NCBI GenBank assembly: GCA_947497085.1
Contig: CANMFE010000003.1
Coordinates: 324,001 to 388,000 of the forward strand
From: an uncultured Sphingomonadaceae bacterium
GTDB taxonomy: Bacteria; Pseudomonadota; Alphaproteobacteria; Sphingomonadales; Sphingomonadaceae
DNA: 64,000 nt
Reading direction: 5' to 3'
In this document: positions 53,346 through 63,041 of the stretch, piece after piece
Numbering within the stretch: position 1 is the first letter of the stretch
How the letters are laid out: every line of letters begins with the position of its first letter
Position numbers and translations under genes: made by a program
Notes under the pieces: generated by a model
The model's input: the letters and a program-made list of their open reading frames with translations, nothing else
What the model was told of the DNA's origin: nothing
The model's database searches: none

Positions 53346-54908
53346 ATGACCAACGAACGCCGCACCTTCGCCATTATCTCGCACCCCGATGCGGGTAAGA
53401 CGACGCTGACTGAAAAACTGTTGCTGCAGGGCGGCGCAATCCATCTGGCGGGCGAGGTCAAAGCGCGCGGCGCGGCGCGGCGGGCGCGGTCGGACTGGAT
53501 GAAGATCGAGCAGCAGCGCGGGATTTCGGTGACTTCAAGTGTGATGACGTTCGAAAGAAACGGTATCACCTTCAATCTGCTCGACACTCCGGGGCACGAG
53601 GATTTTTCAGAGGATACCTATCGCACGCTCACCGCCGTTGACAGCGCGATCATGGTGATTGACGCTGCCAAGGGCATCGAGCCGCAGACACGCAAACTGT
53701 TTGAGGTATGCCGCCTGCGCTCGGTGCCGATCATCACCTTTATCAACAAGGTGGACCGGGAGGGCCGTGACCCGTTCGAACTGATGGACGAAGTCGCCGA
53801 CATGCTGGCGCTCGACGTGACCCCCATGGGCTGGCCCACTGGCATGGGCGGGCAGTTTGAGGGCATTTATGATTTTGCGACCGACACGCTGGCGCAGCCT
53901 ACGGGCGCGAGCAAAGAGTATCTCGGCGATGCGAAGCAATTTGCCGGGCTGGATGACCCGAAGCTGTCAGATGTGCTGTCCGAAGGCGCGCTCCAGCGTC
54001 TGACTGAGGAAGGGGAACTCGCCAAGGAAGGCTATATGCCGTTCGATCTGGAAGCGTACCGCAGCGGCGACCTGACGCCCGTATATTTCGGCTCTGCGCT
54101 GAAGGAATTCGGCATCGTGCCGCTGATCAATGCGATTGCATCACACGCACCGCCGCCGCGCCCGCAGCCTGCCGAGCCGGAAGAAATTCAGCCGGGCCGC
54201 AAGGATGTGACCGGGTTTATATTCAAGGTACAGGCCAATATGGACCCGATGCACCGCGACCGCATCGCCTTTATGCGCCTATGTTCCGGCACATTCAAAC
54301 GCGGCATGAAGCTGACACCAAGCGGACATGGCAAGCCCATTGCCATCCATTCGCCGATCCTGTTTTTCGCACAGGACCGCGAAATTGCCGACAATGCGCA
54401 TCCGGGCGATATTATCGGTATTCCCAACCATGGTACGCTGCGCGTGGGCGACACATTGTCGGAGAAGAACGATGTGCGCATCACAGGCTTGCCGAACTTT
54501 GCACCCGAAATTTTGCGGCGTGTTATTCTGAAAGACCCGACCAAGACCAAACAGCTGCGTAAGGCACTTGATGACCTTTCCGAAGAGGGCGTGATTCAGG
54601 TTTTCTATCCCGAAATTGGCGGGCAGTGGATTATCGGCGTGGTCGGTCAGTTACAGCTCGAAGTGCTGATCTCCCGGCTATCAGCCGAGTATAAAGTCGA
54701 GGCGATGCTCGAACAGGCGCCCTTTGAAACCGCCCGCTGGCTCTCGGGCGATGATGCCGTGCTGGATGCCTTTAGCCGCATCAGCCAGGCGAACCTTGCC
54801 AAGGACCGGGATGGCGACATGGTATTTCTCGCAAAATCGGCATGGGATGTGAGCTATCAGGAAGAGAAAAACCCGGAAATAAAATTCAGCGCCACGAAAG
54901 AGCGGTAA
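53346..54908 (+). CDS. prfC: Peptide chain release factor 3
   Basis: A 520-residue translational GTPase that recycles RF1/RF2. G-motifs: SHPDAGKTTLTEKLL (P-loop), DTPGHEDFSEDTYR (switch II), and FINKVDREGRD (base recognition). Length is near E. coli RF3 (529). ATG 53346 is chosen as MTNERRTF starts the G domain; an in-frame upstream start at 53307 lies in AT-rich DNA. The AT-rich gap 53166-53345 separates it divergently from the small fic partner. Confidence 0.95.
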   Translation: MTNERRTFAIISHPDAGKTTLTEKLLLQGGAIHLAGEVKARGAARRARSDWMKIEQQRGISVTSSVMTFERNGITFNLLDTPGHEDFSEDTYRTLTAVDSAIMVIDAAKGIEPQTRKLFEVCRLRSVPIITFINKVDREGRDPFELMDEVADMLALDVTPMGWPTGMGGQFEGIYDFATDTLAQPTGASKEYLGDAKQFAGLDDPKLSDVLSEGALQRLTEEGELAKEGYMPFDLEAYRSGDLTPVYFGSALKEFGIVPLINAIASHAPPPRPQPAEPEEIQPGRKDVTGFIFKVQANMDPMHRDRIAFMRLCSGTFKRGMKLTPSGHGKPIAIHSPILFFAQDREIADNAHPGDIIGIPNHGTLRVGDTLSEKNDVRITGLPNFAPEILRRVILKDPTKTKQLRKALDDLSEEGVIQVFYPEIGGQWIIGVVGQLQLEVLISRLSAEYKVEAMLEQAPFETARWLSGDDAVLDAFSRISQANLAKDRDGDMVFLAKSAWDVSYQEEKNPEIKFSATKER

Positions 54909-54916
54909 GCTCCCCG

Positions 54917-57256
54917 CTAGAACTCAAAGCCAGCCGTTACAAAAACCTGCCGCGGATTGCCGTAGAAAGCAGTCGCAATGCCTTCGGTACCAAGTGTCGG
55001 TGTGAAAGCACCGCCCGCACCGACTGTGCCAAACTGGTACCCCGATGTGATATAGCGCTTGTCGAACAGATTCTTGCCATGCAGACCAAGAGAAAAGCGG
55101 TCATCGCCAGAAGTCCAGACTAGGCTGGCATCGACCAGCGCATAGCCGGGCTGATCCAGAAAAATACTCGGCGTTTCGAACTGGTTCGTCTTGCTTTTAT
55201 AGCTGGCTGTGGTCGCAGCATAAATATCACCGCTGCCTACCGGAAGGTTCATCGCCAAAGTGCCCGCCAGTGTCCATTCCGGGGTGTTCTGAATCACCCG
55301 CTGGTCAGAAACATCGACGCCGTTGACAATATATTCGCGGTACTCACCATCAATATAGCCGAGGGTTCCGTTGAAAGTTACGCTGGAGCCAGCTCCGGCA
55401 AAACCCTGAGCAAATCGGAAAAATGCTTCTGCTTCAATGCCTTTGAAGCGTGCTTTAGCCGCATTGGTAGTGACACCGGCAAAACTTTCGAACACACCGT
55501 CATTATCGGCGTCAACGCCGACCGAGCCTGGAATCTGTACATCCTTGTAATCGCCATAAAAACCGGTCAGCGCGATGCGCGCATCGCCGTCCATGAACGT
55601 GCCCTTATAACCCAGCTCATAACTGTCGACGCTTTCCGGCTGGAACAGGAAAAAATCATATATTTCCTGATAGCTGCGCAGGCCGTCACCATCGGTGTCG
55701 GGCGCGATGGTCGCATTGCCGCGGGGGTCGAAACCACCGCCCTTGAACCCTTCAGAATAGGACGCATAGAACATATGATCAATGCTCGGTTTAAAGCTCA
55801 CCGAAGCGCGCGGGGTGAAGTCGGTAAATTTCGCCTCGCCGCTAAAATCGGTGCTGGTGGCAATCGTGACAGCATTACCGCCAAATTGAGGAGACAGGCC
55901 AAACAGCTTGGTCTGGCGCAATATGTCCGATGTGCGCCGGTCGCTGGTATAGCGGCCACCCACCGACAGCGAGACCATGTCGCCAATATCATAGGTGAAA
56001 TCGCCGAATACCGACCATGTGCTGGTGTCGACATTGCCCGATGTAAAGGCGTTGAGACCCGGCAGGCTGAGGAACGTGCCCGTGGGGCCAAGGATCACGT
56101 CAAACTGCGTCACCGCATTGGCATCAAGATAATAAAAGCCGACAAGGCCATTTAGCGGGCCGTCATTATAAAGCAACTGGAATTCCTGGCTCAACTGCTC
56201 ATTCGCGTAGAATGCAGGCACATCGACATCGTCGACCGGCAGCGCGTCAAAATCGATCGGTGTCGAGCTTTCATCCTTGCGCCATGCACTGATCGAACGG
56301 AAAGTCAGCGTATCGCTGAGATCAATTTCGGCCGACATAGACAGGCCATAGGCCTCAATATCCTGTTCCGGCTGGTTAAGACCCGCACGCGTGTCATAGA
56401 CTTTGTCCAGCACCGGCGCGCCGGAAATGCGCCCCGGTATCAGCCTGTGGCCGTTGCGCGGGTTGGATTTGTCACGGGTATAATCACCGGTGATGCGCAC
56501 AAAAACCGGTTCGCCATAGCCGCCCAGTTCCACGCTCGCCCGGCCCGCCCACACATCTTTATTGTAATTTTCAATGCCCAGGTTGAGATTGTCACCAAAC
56601 CCGCCGCGTGACAGGCGCGCCACCGACCCGCCAACGCGGATCAGGTCGCTGATCGGCGCGGACGCGGTTACCACGCCCTCTGCTTGATCATAGGTGCCAT
56701 AGGTCGCCCGCGCCTTCAGGCTGATTTCCTGTGGCAGACGGCGGGTCACATATTTAATCGCACCGCCAATCGTGTTGCGGCCATAAAGCGTGCCCTGCGG
56801 CCCGCGCAGCACCTCCACGCGTTCGACATCATAAATGTCGAGCACAGCGGCCTGCGGGCGGTTGAGATAGACATCATCCAGATACAGCCCCACACCCGCT
56901 TCAAAACCTGCAACCGGGTCCTGCTGCCCCACGCCGCGGATAAAGGCGGTCAGTGTCGAATTGGTGCCGCGTGACGGCTCCAGCGTCGTGTTGGGCGTGA
57001 CCTGCGCGATATCGGTAATGTCCACCGCGCCGCTTTTTTCGAGCTGGTCACCTGAAAATGCCGTGATCGAAATCGGCACATCCTGCAAGCTTTCATCGCG
57101 GCGACGCGCGGACACGATAATGACATTGTCATCCTCATTTGCCTCCGCCTGCGCGTCCCCTGTCTGATCCTGCGCATGCGCGGGCATGGCAGCGGCGAGC
57201 GCAATCATGGCGGTGGAAAATAAAGCGGGGCCGAGTGTGCGTGCAGCGAATTTCAT
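54917..57256 (-). CDS. TonB-dependent outer-membrane receptor
   Basis: A 779-residue receptor: a signal peptide (MKFAARTLGPALFSTAMIALAAAMPAHAQ region), an N-terminal TonB-box area around DNVIIVSARRRDESLQDVPI, the plug domain (about 45-160, with RGVGQQDPVAGFEAGVGLYLDDVY and VLRGPQGTLYGRNTIGGAIKYVT), and a beta-barrel ending in the typical aromatic terminus FVTAGFEF. The ligand is unknown. ATG 57256 has AGGAGAG upstream; an in-frame ATG at 57355 would precede the promoter. The TetR gene faces it across a 332-bp gap with promoter and operator. Confidence 0.93.
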   Translation of the reverse strand: MKFAARTLGPALFSTAMIALAAAMPAHAQDQTGDAQAEANEDDNVIIVSARRRDESLQDVPISITAFSGDQLEKSGAVDITDIAQVTPNTTLEPSRGTNSTLTAFIRGVGQQDPVAGFEAGVGLYLDDVYLNRPQAAVLDIYDVERVEVLRGPQGTLYGRNTIGGAIKYVTRRLPQEISLKARATYGTYDQAEGVVTASAPISDLIRVGGSVARLSRGGFGDNLNLGIENYNKDVWAGRASVELGGYGEPVFVRITGDYTRDKSNPRNGHRLIPGRISGAPVLDKVYDTRAGLNQPEQDIEAYGLSMSAEIDLSDTLTFRSISAWRKDESSTPIDFDALPVDDVDVPAFYANEQLSQEFQLLYNDGPLNGLVGFYYLDANAVTQFDVILGPTGTFLSLPGLNAFTSGNVDTSTWSVFGDFTYDIGDMVSLSVGGRYTSDRRTSDILRQTKLFGLSPQFGGNAVTIATSTDFSGEAKFTDFTPRASVSFKPSIDHMFYASYSEGFKGGGFDPRGNATIAPDTDGDGLRSYQEIYDFFLFQPESVDSYELGYKGTFMDGDARIALTGFYGDYKDVQIPGSVGVDADNDGVFESFAGVTTNAAKARFKGIEAEAFFRFAQGFAGAGSSVTFNGTLGYIDGEYREYIVNGVDVSDQRVIQNTPEWTLAGTLAMNLPVGSGDIYAATTASYKSKTNQFETPSIFLDQPGYALVDASLVWTSGDDRFSLGLHGKNLFDKRYITSGYQFGTVGAGGAFTPTLGTEGIATAFYGNPRQVFVTAGFEF

Positions 57257-57326
57257 CTGGTCTCTCCTGTCATCGGACTTTTTTGAGCAGCGCGCCGTGC
57301 GCCGCGAAATCCGGTTCGTGACTCCG

Positions 57327-57357
57327 TCTATAATGAAAGTTGAACCACCTTTCAACT
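57327..57357 (-). promoter_or_regulatory. Sigma-70 promoter of the TonB receptor with overlapping inverted repeat
   Basis: On the minus strand TTGAAA (57355-57350), 17 bp, then TATAGA (57332-57327). The inverted repeat AGTTGAA-ccacct-TTCAACT (57338-57357) covers the -35 and spacer, a typical TetR-family operator position. The divergent TetR gene is the likely binder. Confidence 0.65.
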
Positions 57358-57477
57358 ATTTCATTCCCAACAGCGTTTTTTTCGTGTATCCGTAACATGG
57401 AAGACACAGGAATACGTGTCCGTAAAGGGCATGAAACCTGGAGAATCATAAGGTGTTTATCCCTGCCAAGGAACACC

Positions 57478-57508
57478 CGCCCCGCTCAGGCTGAGCTTGT
57501 CGAAGCCT
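57478..57508. repeat. Dispersed repeat copy (GCTCAGGCTGAGC type)
   Basis: CGCCCCGCTCAGGCTGAGCTTGTCGAAGCC matches the start of the repeat within sufS except at two positions. It lies in the receptor-TetR intergenic region, upstream of the TetR gene; the remaining gap shows no other gene. Confidence 0.7.
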
Positions 57509-57588
57509 TATGCATGAACGGATGCGGCATTTTCCTGGCTGGAAAGAATAATAGCCGAATTGCATTGAGGAATCGCAACAGGGAAAGA

Positions 57589-58212
57589 ATGGTCAGCGTG
57601 GCAAAAACAGATATAAAACAGGAGACTGAGGCGCTCATGCCGCGCACCGAGCGGGGCCGCAAGACGCTGCGCAAGCTGCTGGATGCCGCGGCGCTGGAAT
57701 TTGGCGAGAAAGGCTATCACGAAACCTCGATTGTCTCGATCACCGCCCGCGCGGGCGTGGCGCTGGGCAGTTTCTACACCTATTTCCCGTCCAAGGATGC
57801 CATATTTCGCGGTCTGGTCAGCGACATGTCGGCGCAGGTCGGCAAACATGCCGCCGCCGCAATGGAGGACGCACCCGACGCACTGTCGCGCGAGCGCATG
57901 GCGTTGCAGGGCTTCCTGGAATTCGCATCCGAGCACAAGGAAATCTACCGGATTATCGACGAGTCCGAATTTGTCGATCCCGGCAGTTATAAAACCCATT
58001 ACACCACCACCGCCGAACGCATATTGGCGCGCCTCCGCGCAGGCGCCGAAAGCGGGGAACTGCGCGCAGATGTCAGTGAACTCCACGCCTGGGCGCTGAT
58101 GGGCATGAACGTGTTTTTGGGGCTGCGCTATGGTGTGTGGAACGATGATATGGATGCCAGGGACGTGGCAAAGGCGGCCAATGATCTTTTGGCGAGGGGA
58201 TTGAAGGGGTAA
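57589..58212 (+). CDS. TetR-family transcriptional regulator
   Basis: A 207-residue repressor. The N-terminal HTH spans about 20-70 with GRKTLRKLLDAAALEFGEKGYHETSIVSITARAGVALGSFYTYFPSKDAIF (here a landmark beginning GRKTLRKLLD and ending FYTYFPSKDAIF). The C-terminal ligand domain (90-207) is of the kind in TetR_C. ATG 57589 has GGGAAAG upstream. It is divergent from the TonB receptor, whose promoter carries the candidate operator. The effector is unknown. Confidence 0.9.
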   Translation: MVSVAKTDIKQETEALMPRTERGRKTLRKLLDAAALEFGEKGYHETSIVSITARAGVALGSFYTYFPSKDAIFRGLVSDMSAQVGKHAAAAMEDAPDALSRERMALQGFLEFASEHKEIYRIIDESEFVDPGSYKTHYTTTAERILARLRAGAESGELRADVSELHAWALMGMNVFLGLRYGVWNDDMDARDVAKAANDLLARGLKG

Positions 58213-58250
58213 CCATTTTTCATTTCTCAACATCGTCAGCCCGCGCAATC

Positions 58251-58903
58251 GTCATTCCAGCGCAATCGGGAATCCAGATAAGCTCACATATGGCAATAGA
58301 CCCGCAATCCTGACATACCGCCTCATTGATAGGATGCGCATCATTTGCGGACTCTGTAGTCTGCCCGCGCCGTTATCTGGACCCCAGCCTTCGCTGGGGT
58401 GACATTAAAGAAGGCTGGCGTGACAGATAGAGTGTCTACACAGCTTCAAAGCATCCCGTCATTCCAGCGAAGGCTGGAATCCAGATAAGTTACCAGATAA
58501 AGTGCAAAGTCATGAAAAAGGGCTGGATCTATATCATGGCAAATGACCCGCACGGGACACTTTATATCGGCGTCACATCCAATCTAGCGCAGCGAATATA
58601 CCAGCACAAAAATGGCCGCGGCTCTGGTTTTTGCAGGAAGTACGGATTGAACAAGCTGGTATATACCGAGGAATTTGCGAGCATCAGCGAAGCCATTGCA
58701 CGGGAAAAGGCCATGAAAGCATGGAAACGGCAATGGAAGCTAAAGCTTATCCGCAGGGATAACCCGGACTGGGGCGATTTATCGGCTGACCTTTTCGCCT
58801 GATTGCACCCTTATCTGGACCCCAGCCTTCGCTGGGGTGACGTATAAAAAATATTCTCGATTTAAAACACTCCGTCATTCCAGCGAAGGCTGGAATCCAG
58901 ATA
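58251..58903. repeat. Array of five ATTCCAGCGAAGGCTGGAAT-type palindromes around a GIY-YIG gene
   Basis: Copies at 58251-58282 (+), 58373-58403 (-), 58458-58489 (+), 58810-58841 (-) and 58874-58903 (+). The pair 58458-58489/58810-58841 brackets the GIY-YIG gene. Copies are of two kinds, ATTCCAGC/GCTGGAAT and ACCCCAGC/GCTGGGGT, which both keep the stem pairing. The first copy is partly degraded (GCGCAATCGGG). This accounts for 58213-58511 and 58803-59018; nothing else is seen there. Confidence 0.8.
58512..58802 (+). CDS. Small GIY-YIG nuclease (UPF0213/YhbQ-like), second copy
   Basis: A 96-residue GIY-YIG protein. IYIMANDPHGTLYIGVTSNLAQRIYQHKNG (about residues 6-35) includes the GIY-type strand and YIG as TLYIGVTS, and the catalytic Arg in QRIYQH, then AREKAMKAWKRQWKLKLI and NPDWGDLSADL at the end. 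It shares the pattern, but is clearly diverged from, the copy at 48460-48789. ATG 58512 starts 22 bp after the left inverted repeat. The gene lies inside an array of palindromes with no other gene. Confidence 0.87.
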   Translation: MKKGWIYIMANDPHGTLYIGVTSNLAQRIYQHKNGRGSGFCRKYGLNKLVYTEEFASISEAIAREKAMKAWKRQWKLKLIRRDNPDWGDLSADLFA

Positions 58904-59018
58904 TCTTCTCATATGGCGACAGATTTGCTGCTTTGGCTGGCCGCTTCGTGGATGCGCCTGGACTATTGCAACCCTCGCAGCACAGCCACATCACTCTTAA
59001 GGCTCTACGGAAACACCC

Positions 59019-59609
59019 TCACCGCCTCAGCAGAAACACCGCATGTTCCGCCATCAGGTTCGCTGCGCCGCGCCCTGTCTGCGTGTCGCCGGAGAGGAAC
59101 CACTGTCCGTCCTGCTGCAATCCCTTGTCACGGATCAGGGCGCGGAAATCATCGACCGTGACATGGTGGATATTGGGCGTGTCATACCATTGTTCGGGAA
59201 TCAGCCGCGTCACCGGCATGCGCCCGCCCACAAGCAGCGACAGCCGCACCCGCCAGTGCGCAAAATTGGGGAAGCTCACGAAAGCCTGTCGCCCGATACG
59301 CACCAATTCATCCAGCACCAGATCAGGCCGCTTCACCGCCTGCAATGTCTGGCTGAGTATCACATAGTCGAAACTCTGGTCCGGATAATGGACAAGGTCT
59401 TTCAGCGCGTCACCCTGTGCCACGGACAGCCCCCGGGCCATGGCGGCGGCCACCTTGGCCGGGTTGATTTCCATGCCCAGCACATCTGCGCTGCGCGCTT
59501 CGGCCAGCTCCTGCATCAGCACGCCGCTGCCGCAGCCAATATCGAGCACGCGCGCGCCATCGGCCACATGGGCGGCAATGATTTTCTGGTCGGGGCGCAG
59601 TTGGGTCAT
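59019..59609 (-). CDS. metW: Methionine biosynthesis protein MetW
   Basis: A 196-residue SAM-dependent-methyltransferase-fold protein, with VLDIGCGSGVLMQELAE (motif I) and GRQAFVSFPNFAHWRVRL...RLIPEQWYDTPNIHHVTVDDF as MetW landmarks. In alphaproteobacteria MetW pairs with MetX and is needed for full homoserine acetyltransferase activity. It normally follows metX directly; here 118 bp that include a palindrome pair separate them. Confidence 0.93.
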   Translation of the reverse strand: MTQLRPDQKIIAAHVADGARVLDIGCGSGVLMQELAEARSADVLGMEINPAKVAAAMARGLSVAQGDALKDLVHYPDQSFDYVILSQTLQAVKRPDLVLDELVRIGRQAFVSFPNFAHWRVRLSLLVGGRMPVTRLIPEQWYDTPNIHHVTVDDFRALIRDKGLQQDGQWFLSGDTQTGRGAANLMAEHAVFLLRR

Positions 59610-59637
59610 TGCGGAATTTTCCTATCCGCCGGGCAAG

Positions 59638-59710
59638 TACTCCTGCGAAAGCAGGAGTCCATGGATATGCCCTGCAAGGCCGCTCTGGTTTCCTGCTTTC
59701 GCAGGAATAC
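59638..59710. repeat. Paired CCTGCGAAAGCAGG hairpins between metX and metW
   Basis: Facing copies: 59638-59661 (TACTCCTGCGAAAGCAGGAGTCCA, read in two halves TACTCCTGCGAA and AGCAGGAGTCCA) and 59687-59710 (GGTTTCCTGCTTTCGCAGGAATAC, likewise). Spacer 25 bp. Their stems are compensated relative to each other (ACTCCTGC/GCAGGAGT versus TTTCCTGC/GCAGGAAT). This is a gene-less element of the type at 42544-42625. Confidence 0.78.
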
Positions 59711-59727
59711 GGAATGGGCACATCCTG

Positions 59728-60858
59728 TCATACCACCCTCCCGCCATTCAGGAACCCGCGCATGATCGCCTCCATCTCCGCATTTTCCAACAGGAAAGCA
59801 TCATGCCCAAAGGGCGATTCCAGTTCGACAAAGCTGGCATCCGCACCGGCGGCGTGGAGCGCCTGCAATATGGTGCGCGATTCCGCCGTGGGATAGAGCC
59901 AATCGGTGTTGAAGCTGATCAGGCAGAAACGCGTGGAGGTTCCGGCGAAGGCCTGCGCCAGCAGGCCGCCATGCGCCTCTGACAGGTCGAAATAGTCCAT
60001 CGCACGGGTGATATAGAGATAGCTGTTCGCGTCAAAGCGCTCGACAAAGTTGATCCCCTGATGCCGCAAATAGCTTTCAATCTGAAAATCCGCATCAAAC
60101 CCGAATGTCTTCGCATCACGGTCTTGCAGCCGCCGCCCGAATTTTTCGGTCAGGCCGGCTTCGGACAGATAGGTGATGTGCGCGGCCATGCGCGCCACCG
60201 CCAGGCCCGCCGAAGGTGCGGCACCGCCATCGTCATAATATTCACCGCCCTGCCAATTGGGATCGGCCATGATTGCCTGCCGCCCGACTTCATGAAAGGC
60301 GATATTTTGCGCGCTGTGCCGCGATGTCGAGGCGATGACCGCGGCCGCGCTGACACGCGCCGGATATTGTGCGACCCAGCTGAGCACCTGCATGCCGCCC
60401 ATCGATCCGCCAACAACCGCATGCAGCCTGTCTATGCCCAGATGGTCCAGCAGCATCGCCTGTGCGCGCACCATGTCGGCAATGGTGATGACAGGAAAGT
60501 CCATCGCATAGGGCTTGCCGGTCACGGGGCAGATCGAAGCCGGCCCGGTCGACCCCATGCAGCTGCCCAGCACATTGGCGCAGATAACGTGATAGCGGTC
60601 CGTATCAATCGGCTTGCCCGGCCCGACCATGCGCGTCCACCAGCCCGGCTTGCCGGTGACAGGGTGGTCGCTCGCCACATATTGGTCGCCGGTCAGCGCA
60701 TGGCAGATCAGGATGGCATTGCTCTTGTCCGCATTGAGCGCGCCATGGCTGGCATAGGCTATTTCCACGCCCTCCAGCTGCTTGCCGCAATCGAGTGATA
60801 ACGGGGAGTCGAGCTTGACAGACTGGCTATGGCGATCGGCATTTTGCATTGTGCCCAT
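59728..60858 (-). CDS. metX: Homoserine O-acetyltransferase MetX
   Basis: A 376-residue alpha/beta hydrolase that acylates homoserine in methionine synthesis. Nucleophile Ser152 is in [14 protein letters not shown]; the Asp and His of the triad fall in FNTDWLYPT and [26 protein letters not shown] and [12 protein letters not shown] are typical. It transcribes into metW. Start 60858 or the ATG at 60849. It is divergent from hisC across 138 bp with a repeat fragment. Confidence 0.95.
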   Translation of the reverse strand: MGTMQNADRHSQSVKLDSPLSLDCGKQLEGVEIAYASHGALNADKSNAILICHALTGDQYVASDHPVTGKPGWWTRMVGPGKPIDTDRYHVICANVLGSCMGSTGPASICPVTGKPYAMDFPVITIADMVRAQAMLLDHLGIDRLHAVVGGSMGGMQVLSWVAQYPARVSAAAVIASTSRHSAQNIAFHEVGRQAIMADPNWQGGEYYDDGGAAPSAGLAVARMAAHITYLSEAGLTEKFGRRLQDRDAKTFGFDADFQIESYLRHQGINFVERFDANSYLYITRAMDYFDLSEAHGGLLAQAFAGTSTRFCLISFNTDWLYPTAESRTILQALHAAGADASFVELESPFGHDAFLLENAEMEAIMRGFLNGGRVV

Positions 60859-60913
60859 GGCGCTATTCCGCCTTGCATGGCGCTGTCAATGCAAAGCTTG
60901 CATCCAAATCACA

Positions 60914-60933
60914 GCCCCGCTCACCCTGAGCGG
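60914..60933. repeat. Short palindrome between metX and hisC
   Basis: CCCCGCTCACCCTGAGCGG, a GCTCA..TGAGC hairpin related to the repeats at 22071 and 57478. The 138-bp gap holds this and the divergent promoters, but no gene. Confidence 0.5.
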
Positions 60934-60996
60934 ATGTTGCGCCTGGTGGCAATAGTTCTTTGCATAGCGCAGTGCGCAGCGCTAAAGCCCCTGATT

Positions 60997-62130
60997 ATGA
61001 CACAGCCAACCCAAAACCGCCCCCAATCCAGCTCCCCGCAGCCCAAGCCGTATGTGCAGGCGATCCACGCCTATGTGCCGGGCAAGTCTTCGGGCGAGGA
61101 CGGCAAGCCGCTGGCCAAGCTGTCCGCCAATGAAAACCCGCTCGGGCATAGCCCGAAAGCGCGCGCGGCGATGCAGGATGCGGCGGCAGCAAGTGGCGCA
61201 CTTTATCCCGACCCTGATGCGGCGGAGCTGCGGCAGGCGATCGCGGACGCGCACGGGCTGGAGGCTGCACATATCGTATGCGGCACCGGGTCGGACGAGC
61301 TGCTCAACCTGGCCGCACAGGGTTATGCGGGCGAAGGCGATGAAGTGCTTTATGTGCGTTATGGCTTTGCCGTGTATGACATTGCCGCGCGGCGCGTGGG
61401 GGCCACTCCGATCATTGCCCCGGACAATGATTACGCGACCGATATTGATGCGCTGATTGATTGCATCACGGAGCGGACGCGCGTGATATTTCTCGCCAAC
61501 CCCAACAATCCCACCGGCACATTGGCGAGCCGCGCCGATATTGCGCGTCTGCATGCCGCCATCCCTTCCGATGTATTGTTCGTACTCGACCAGGCCTATG
61601 CCGAGTATCTGGAAGAAACCGATGATGATGGCGGGCTGGAACTCGCACAGTCGGCGGACAATGTACTGGTGACGCGCACATTTTCCAAGATTTACGGGCT
61701 GGCCGGAGAGCGGATTGGCTGGGCCACGGGCCACGCCGACATTATCGCCACGCTGAACCGGATACGCGGGCCGTTTAACGTCACTAGCACTGGGCAGACG
61801 GCGGCTATCGCAGCGCTTGGCGATCAGGAATTCGTGGCACATTCGCGCGCGCACAATGCGAAATGGCGCGACTGGCTGGCGAATGAAATAGAGGCGATGG
61901 GCAATTTCGGCCTGTCCGCCGTGCCGTCGCATACCAATTTCCTGCTGGTACTGTTCCCCGATGCCGGTCTCGCCGAAACGGCGCTGAATGGATTGATGGA
62001 CGCCGGTTATATCGTGCGCTGGCTGCCCGGACAGGGATTACCCCATGCCCTGCGCATTACCATTGGCAGCGAAGCCGATATGCGCGCCCTGGTGGCGGCA
62101 CTGCGCGATATTATGGAAGCCAGGGCATGA
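60997..62130 (+). CDS. hisC: Histidinol-phosphate aminotransferase
   Basis: A 377-residue PLP aminotransferase for histidine synthesis. PLP Lys231 is in [17 protein letters not shown]; other landmarks are [32 protein letters not shown] and VLDQAYAEY. Linkage to tyrC, overlapping by 4 bp, suggests it may also act on prephenate, as known for some alphaproteobacterial HisC; this is an inference. ATG 60997 fits the core; longer in-frame extensions to 60829 are unlikely. Confidence 0.95.
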   Translation: MTQPTQNRPQSSSPQPKPYVQAIHAYVPGKSSGEDGKPLAKLSANENPLGHSPKARAAMQDAAAASGALYPDPDAAELRQAIADAHGLEAAHIVCGTGSDELLNLAAQGYAGEGDEVLYVRYGFAVYDIAARRVGATPIIAPDNDYATDIDALIDCITERTRVIFLANPNNPTGTLASRADIARLHAAIPSDVLFVLDQAYAEYLEETDDDGGLELAQSADNVLVTRTFSKIYGLAGERIGWATGHADIIATLNRIRGPFNVTSTGQTAAIAALGDQEFVAHSRAHNAKWRDWLANEIEAMGNFGLSAVPSHTNFLLVLFPDAGLAETALNGLMDAGYIVRWLPGQGLPHALRITIGSEADMRALVAALRDIMEARA

Positions 62131-63041
62131 ACGGCGCGCCATTTCGGCATGTCGCCATTATCGGGCTGGGGCTGATCGGATCCTCCATCGCGCGTGCGGT
62201 GCGCGAACATATGCCTGACATGCGCATTTCCGGTTTTGATGGCAGCAAAGACACATGCGCAAAGGCCGATGCGTTGAAGCTGTGCGACCATATCGGCACG
62301 GATTATTCAGGCGGTCTGGATAAAGCCGATCTCGTCATTCTGTGTGTCCCTGTCGGCGCAATGGAGCAGGTGCTGGCCGACATCGCCCCGCATCTGGCCG
62401 CAGACGCGGTCATCAGCGATGTGGGTTCGTGCAAATCCAGCGTGATGGCCGCGATGCGCGCAAAAGTGCCGGAGCATATCTTCATCCCCGCGCACCCCGT
62501 GGCGGGCACCGAGAAAAGCGGGCCTGACGCGGGCTTTGCCAGCCTGTTCAAGGGCCGCTGGTGCATTATCACGCCCGATACGGGCACCGACAACGCGGCT
62601 GTAGAGCGCCTGACCGCCTTCTGGCAGGCATTGGGCGCAGATGTGGAAATCATGGACGCCGCGCATCACGACATGGTGCTCGCCGTAACCAGCCATTTGC
62701 CTCACCTGATCGCCTATACGATTGTCGGCACTGCGTCCGATCTGGAAGATGTGACGCAGAGCGAAGTGATCAAATACAGCGCGGGCGGCTTTCGCGATTT
62801 CACCCGCATCGCCGCATCCGACCCCGTCATGTGGCGTGATGTATTCCTGTCCAACAAGGATGCCGTGCTGGAAATGCTACAGCGCTTTTCCGAAGACCTG
62901 AGCGCTTTGCAGCGCGCCATTCGCTGGGAAAAAGCGGATGAGCTGGAAGAGCTGTTCACCCGCACCCGCGCGATACGCCGCGAGATTATCGAGGAAGGCC
63001 AGGATGACGCCGCGCCCGATTTTGGGCGCAGTCATGAGTGA
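62127..63041 (+). CDS. tyrC: Prephenate/arogenate dehydrogenase (cyclohexadienyl dehydrogenase)
   Basis: A 304-residue enzyme of tyrosine synthesis. The Rossmann motif is [29 protein letters not shown] and SHLPHLIAY are active-site segments of the TyrA/TyrC family. No C-terminal ACT domain is present, as in the feedback-insensitive sphingomonad (Zymomonas) TyrC type. It is translationally coupled to hisC, and its stop overlaps the end of the convergent acyltransferase gene. Confidence 0.94.
   Translation: MNGAPFRHVAIIGLGLIGSSIARAVREHMPDMRISGFDGSKDTCAKADALKLCDHIGTDYSGGLDKADLVILCVPVGAMEQVLADIAPHLAADAVISDVGSCKSSVMAAMRAKVPEHIFIPAHPVAGTEKSGPDAGFASLFKGRWCIITPDTGTDNAAVERLTAFWQALGADVEIMDAAHHDMVLAVTSHLPHLIAYTIVGTASDLEDVTQSEVIKYSAGGFRDFTRIAASDPVMWRDVFLSNKDAVLEMLQRFSEDLSALQRAIRWEKADELEELFTRTRAIRREIIEEGQDDAAPDFGRSHE

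Noticed and set aside
10122-59710. CRISPR arrays made of the palindromic repeats.
   Set aside because: Copies are scattered, face in both directions, and lack regular spacers and cas genes.
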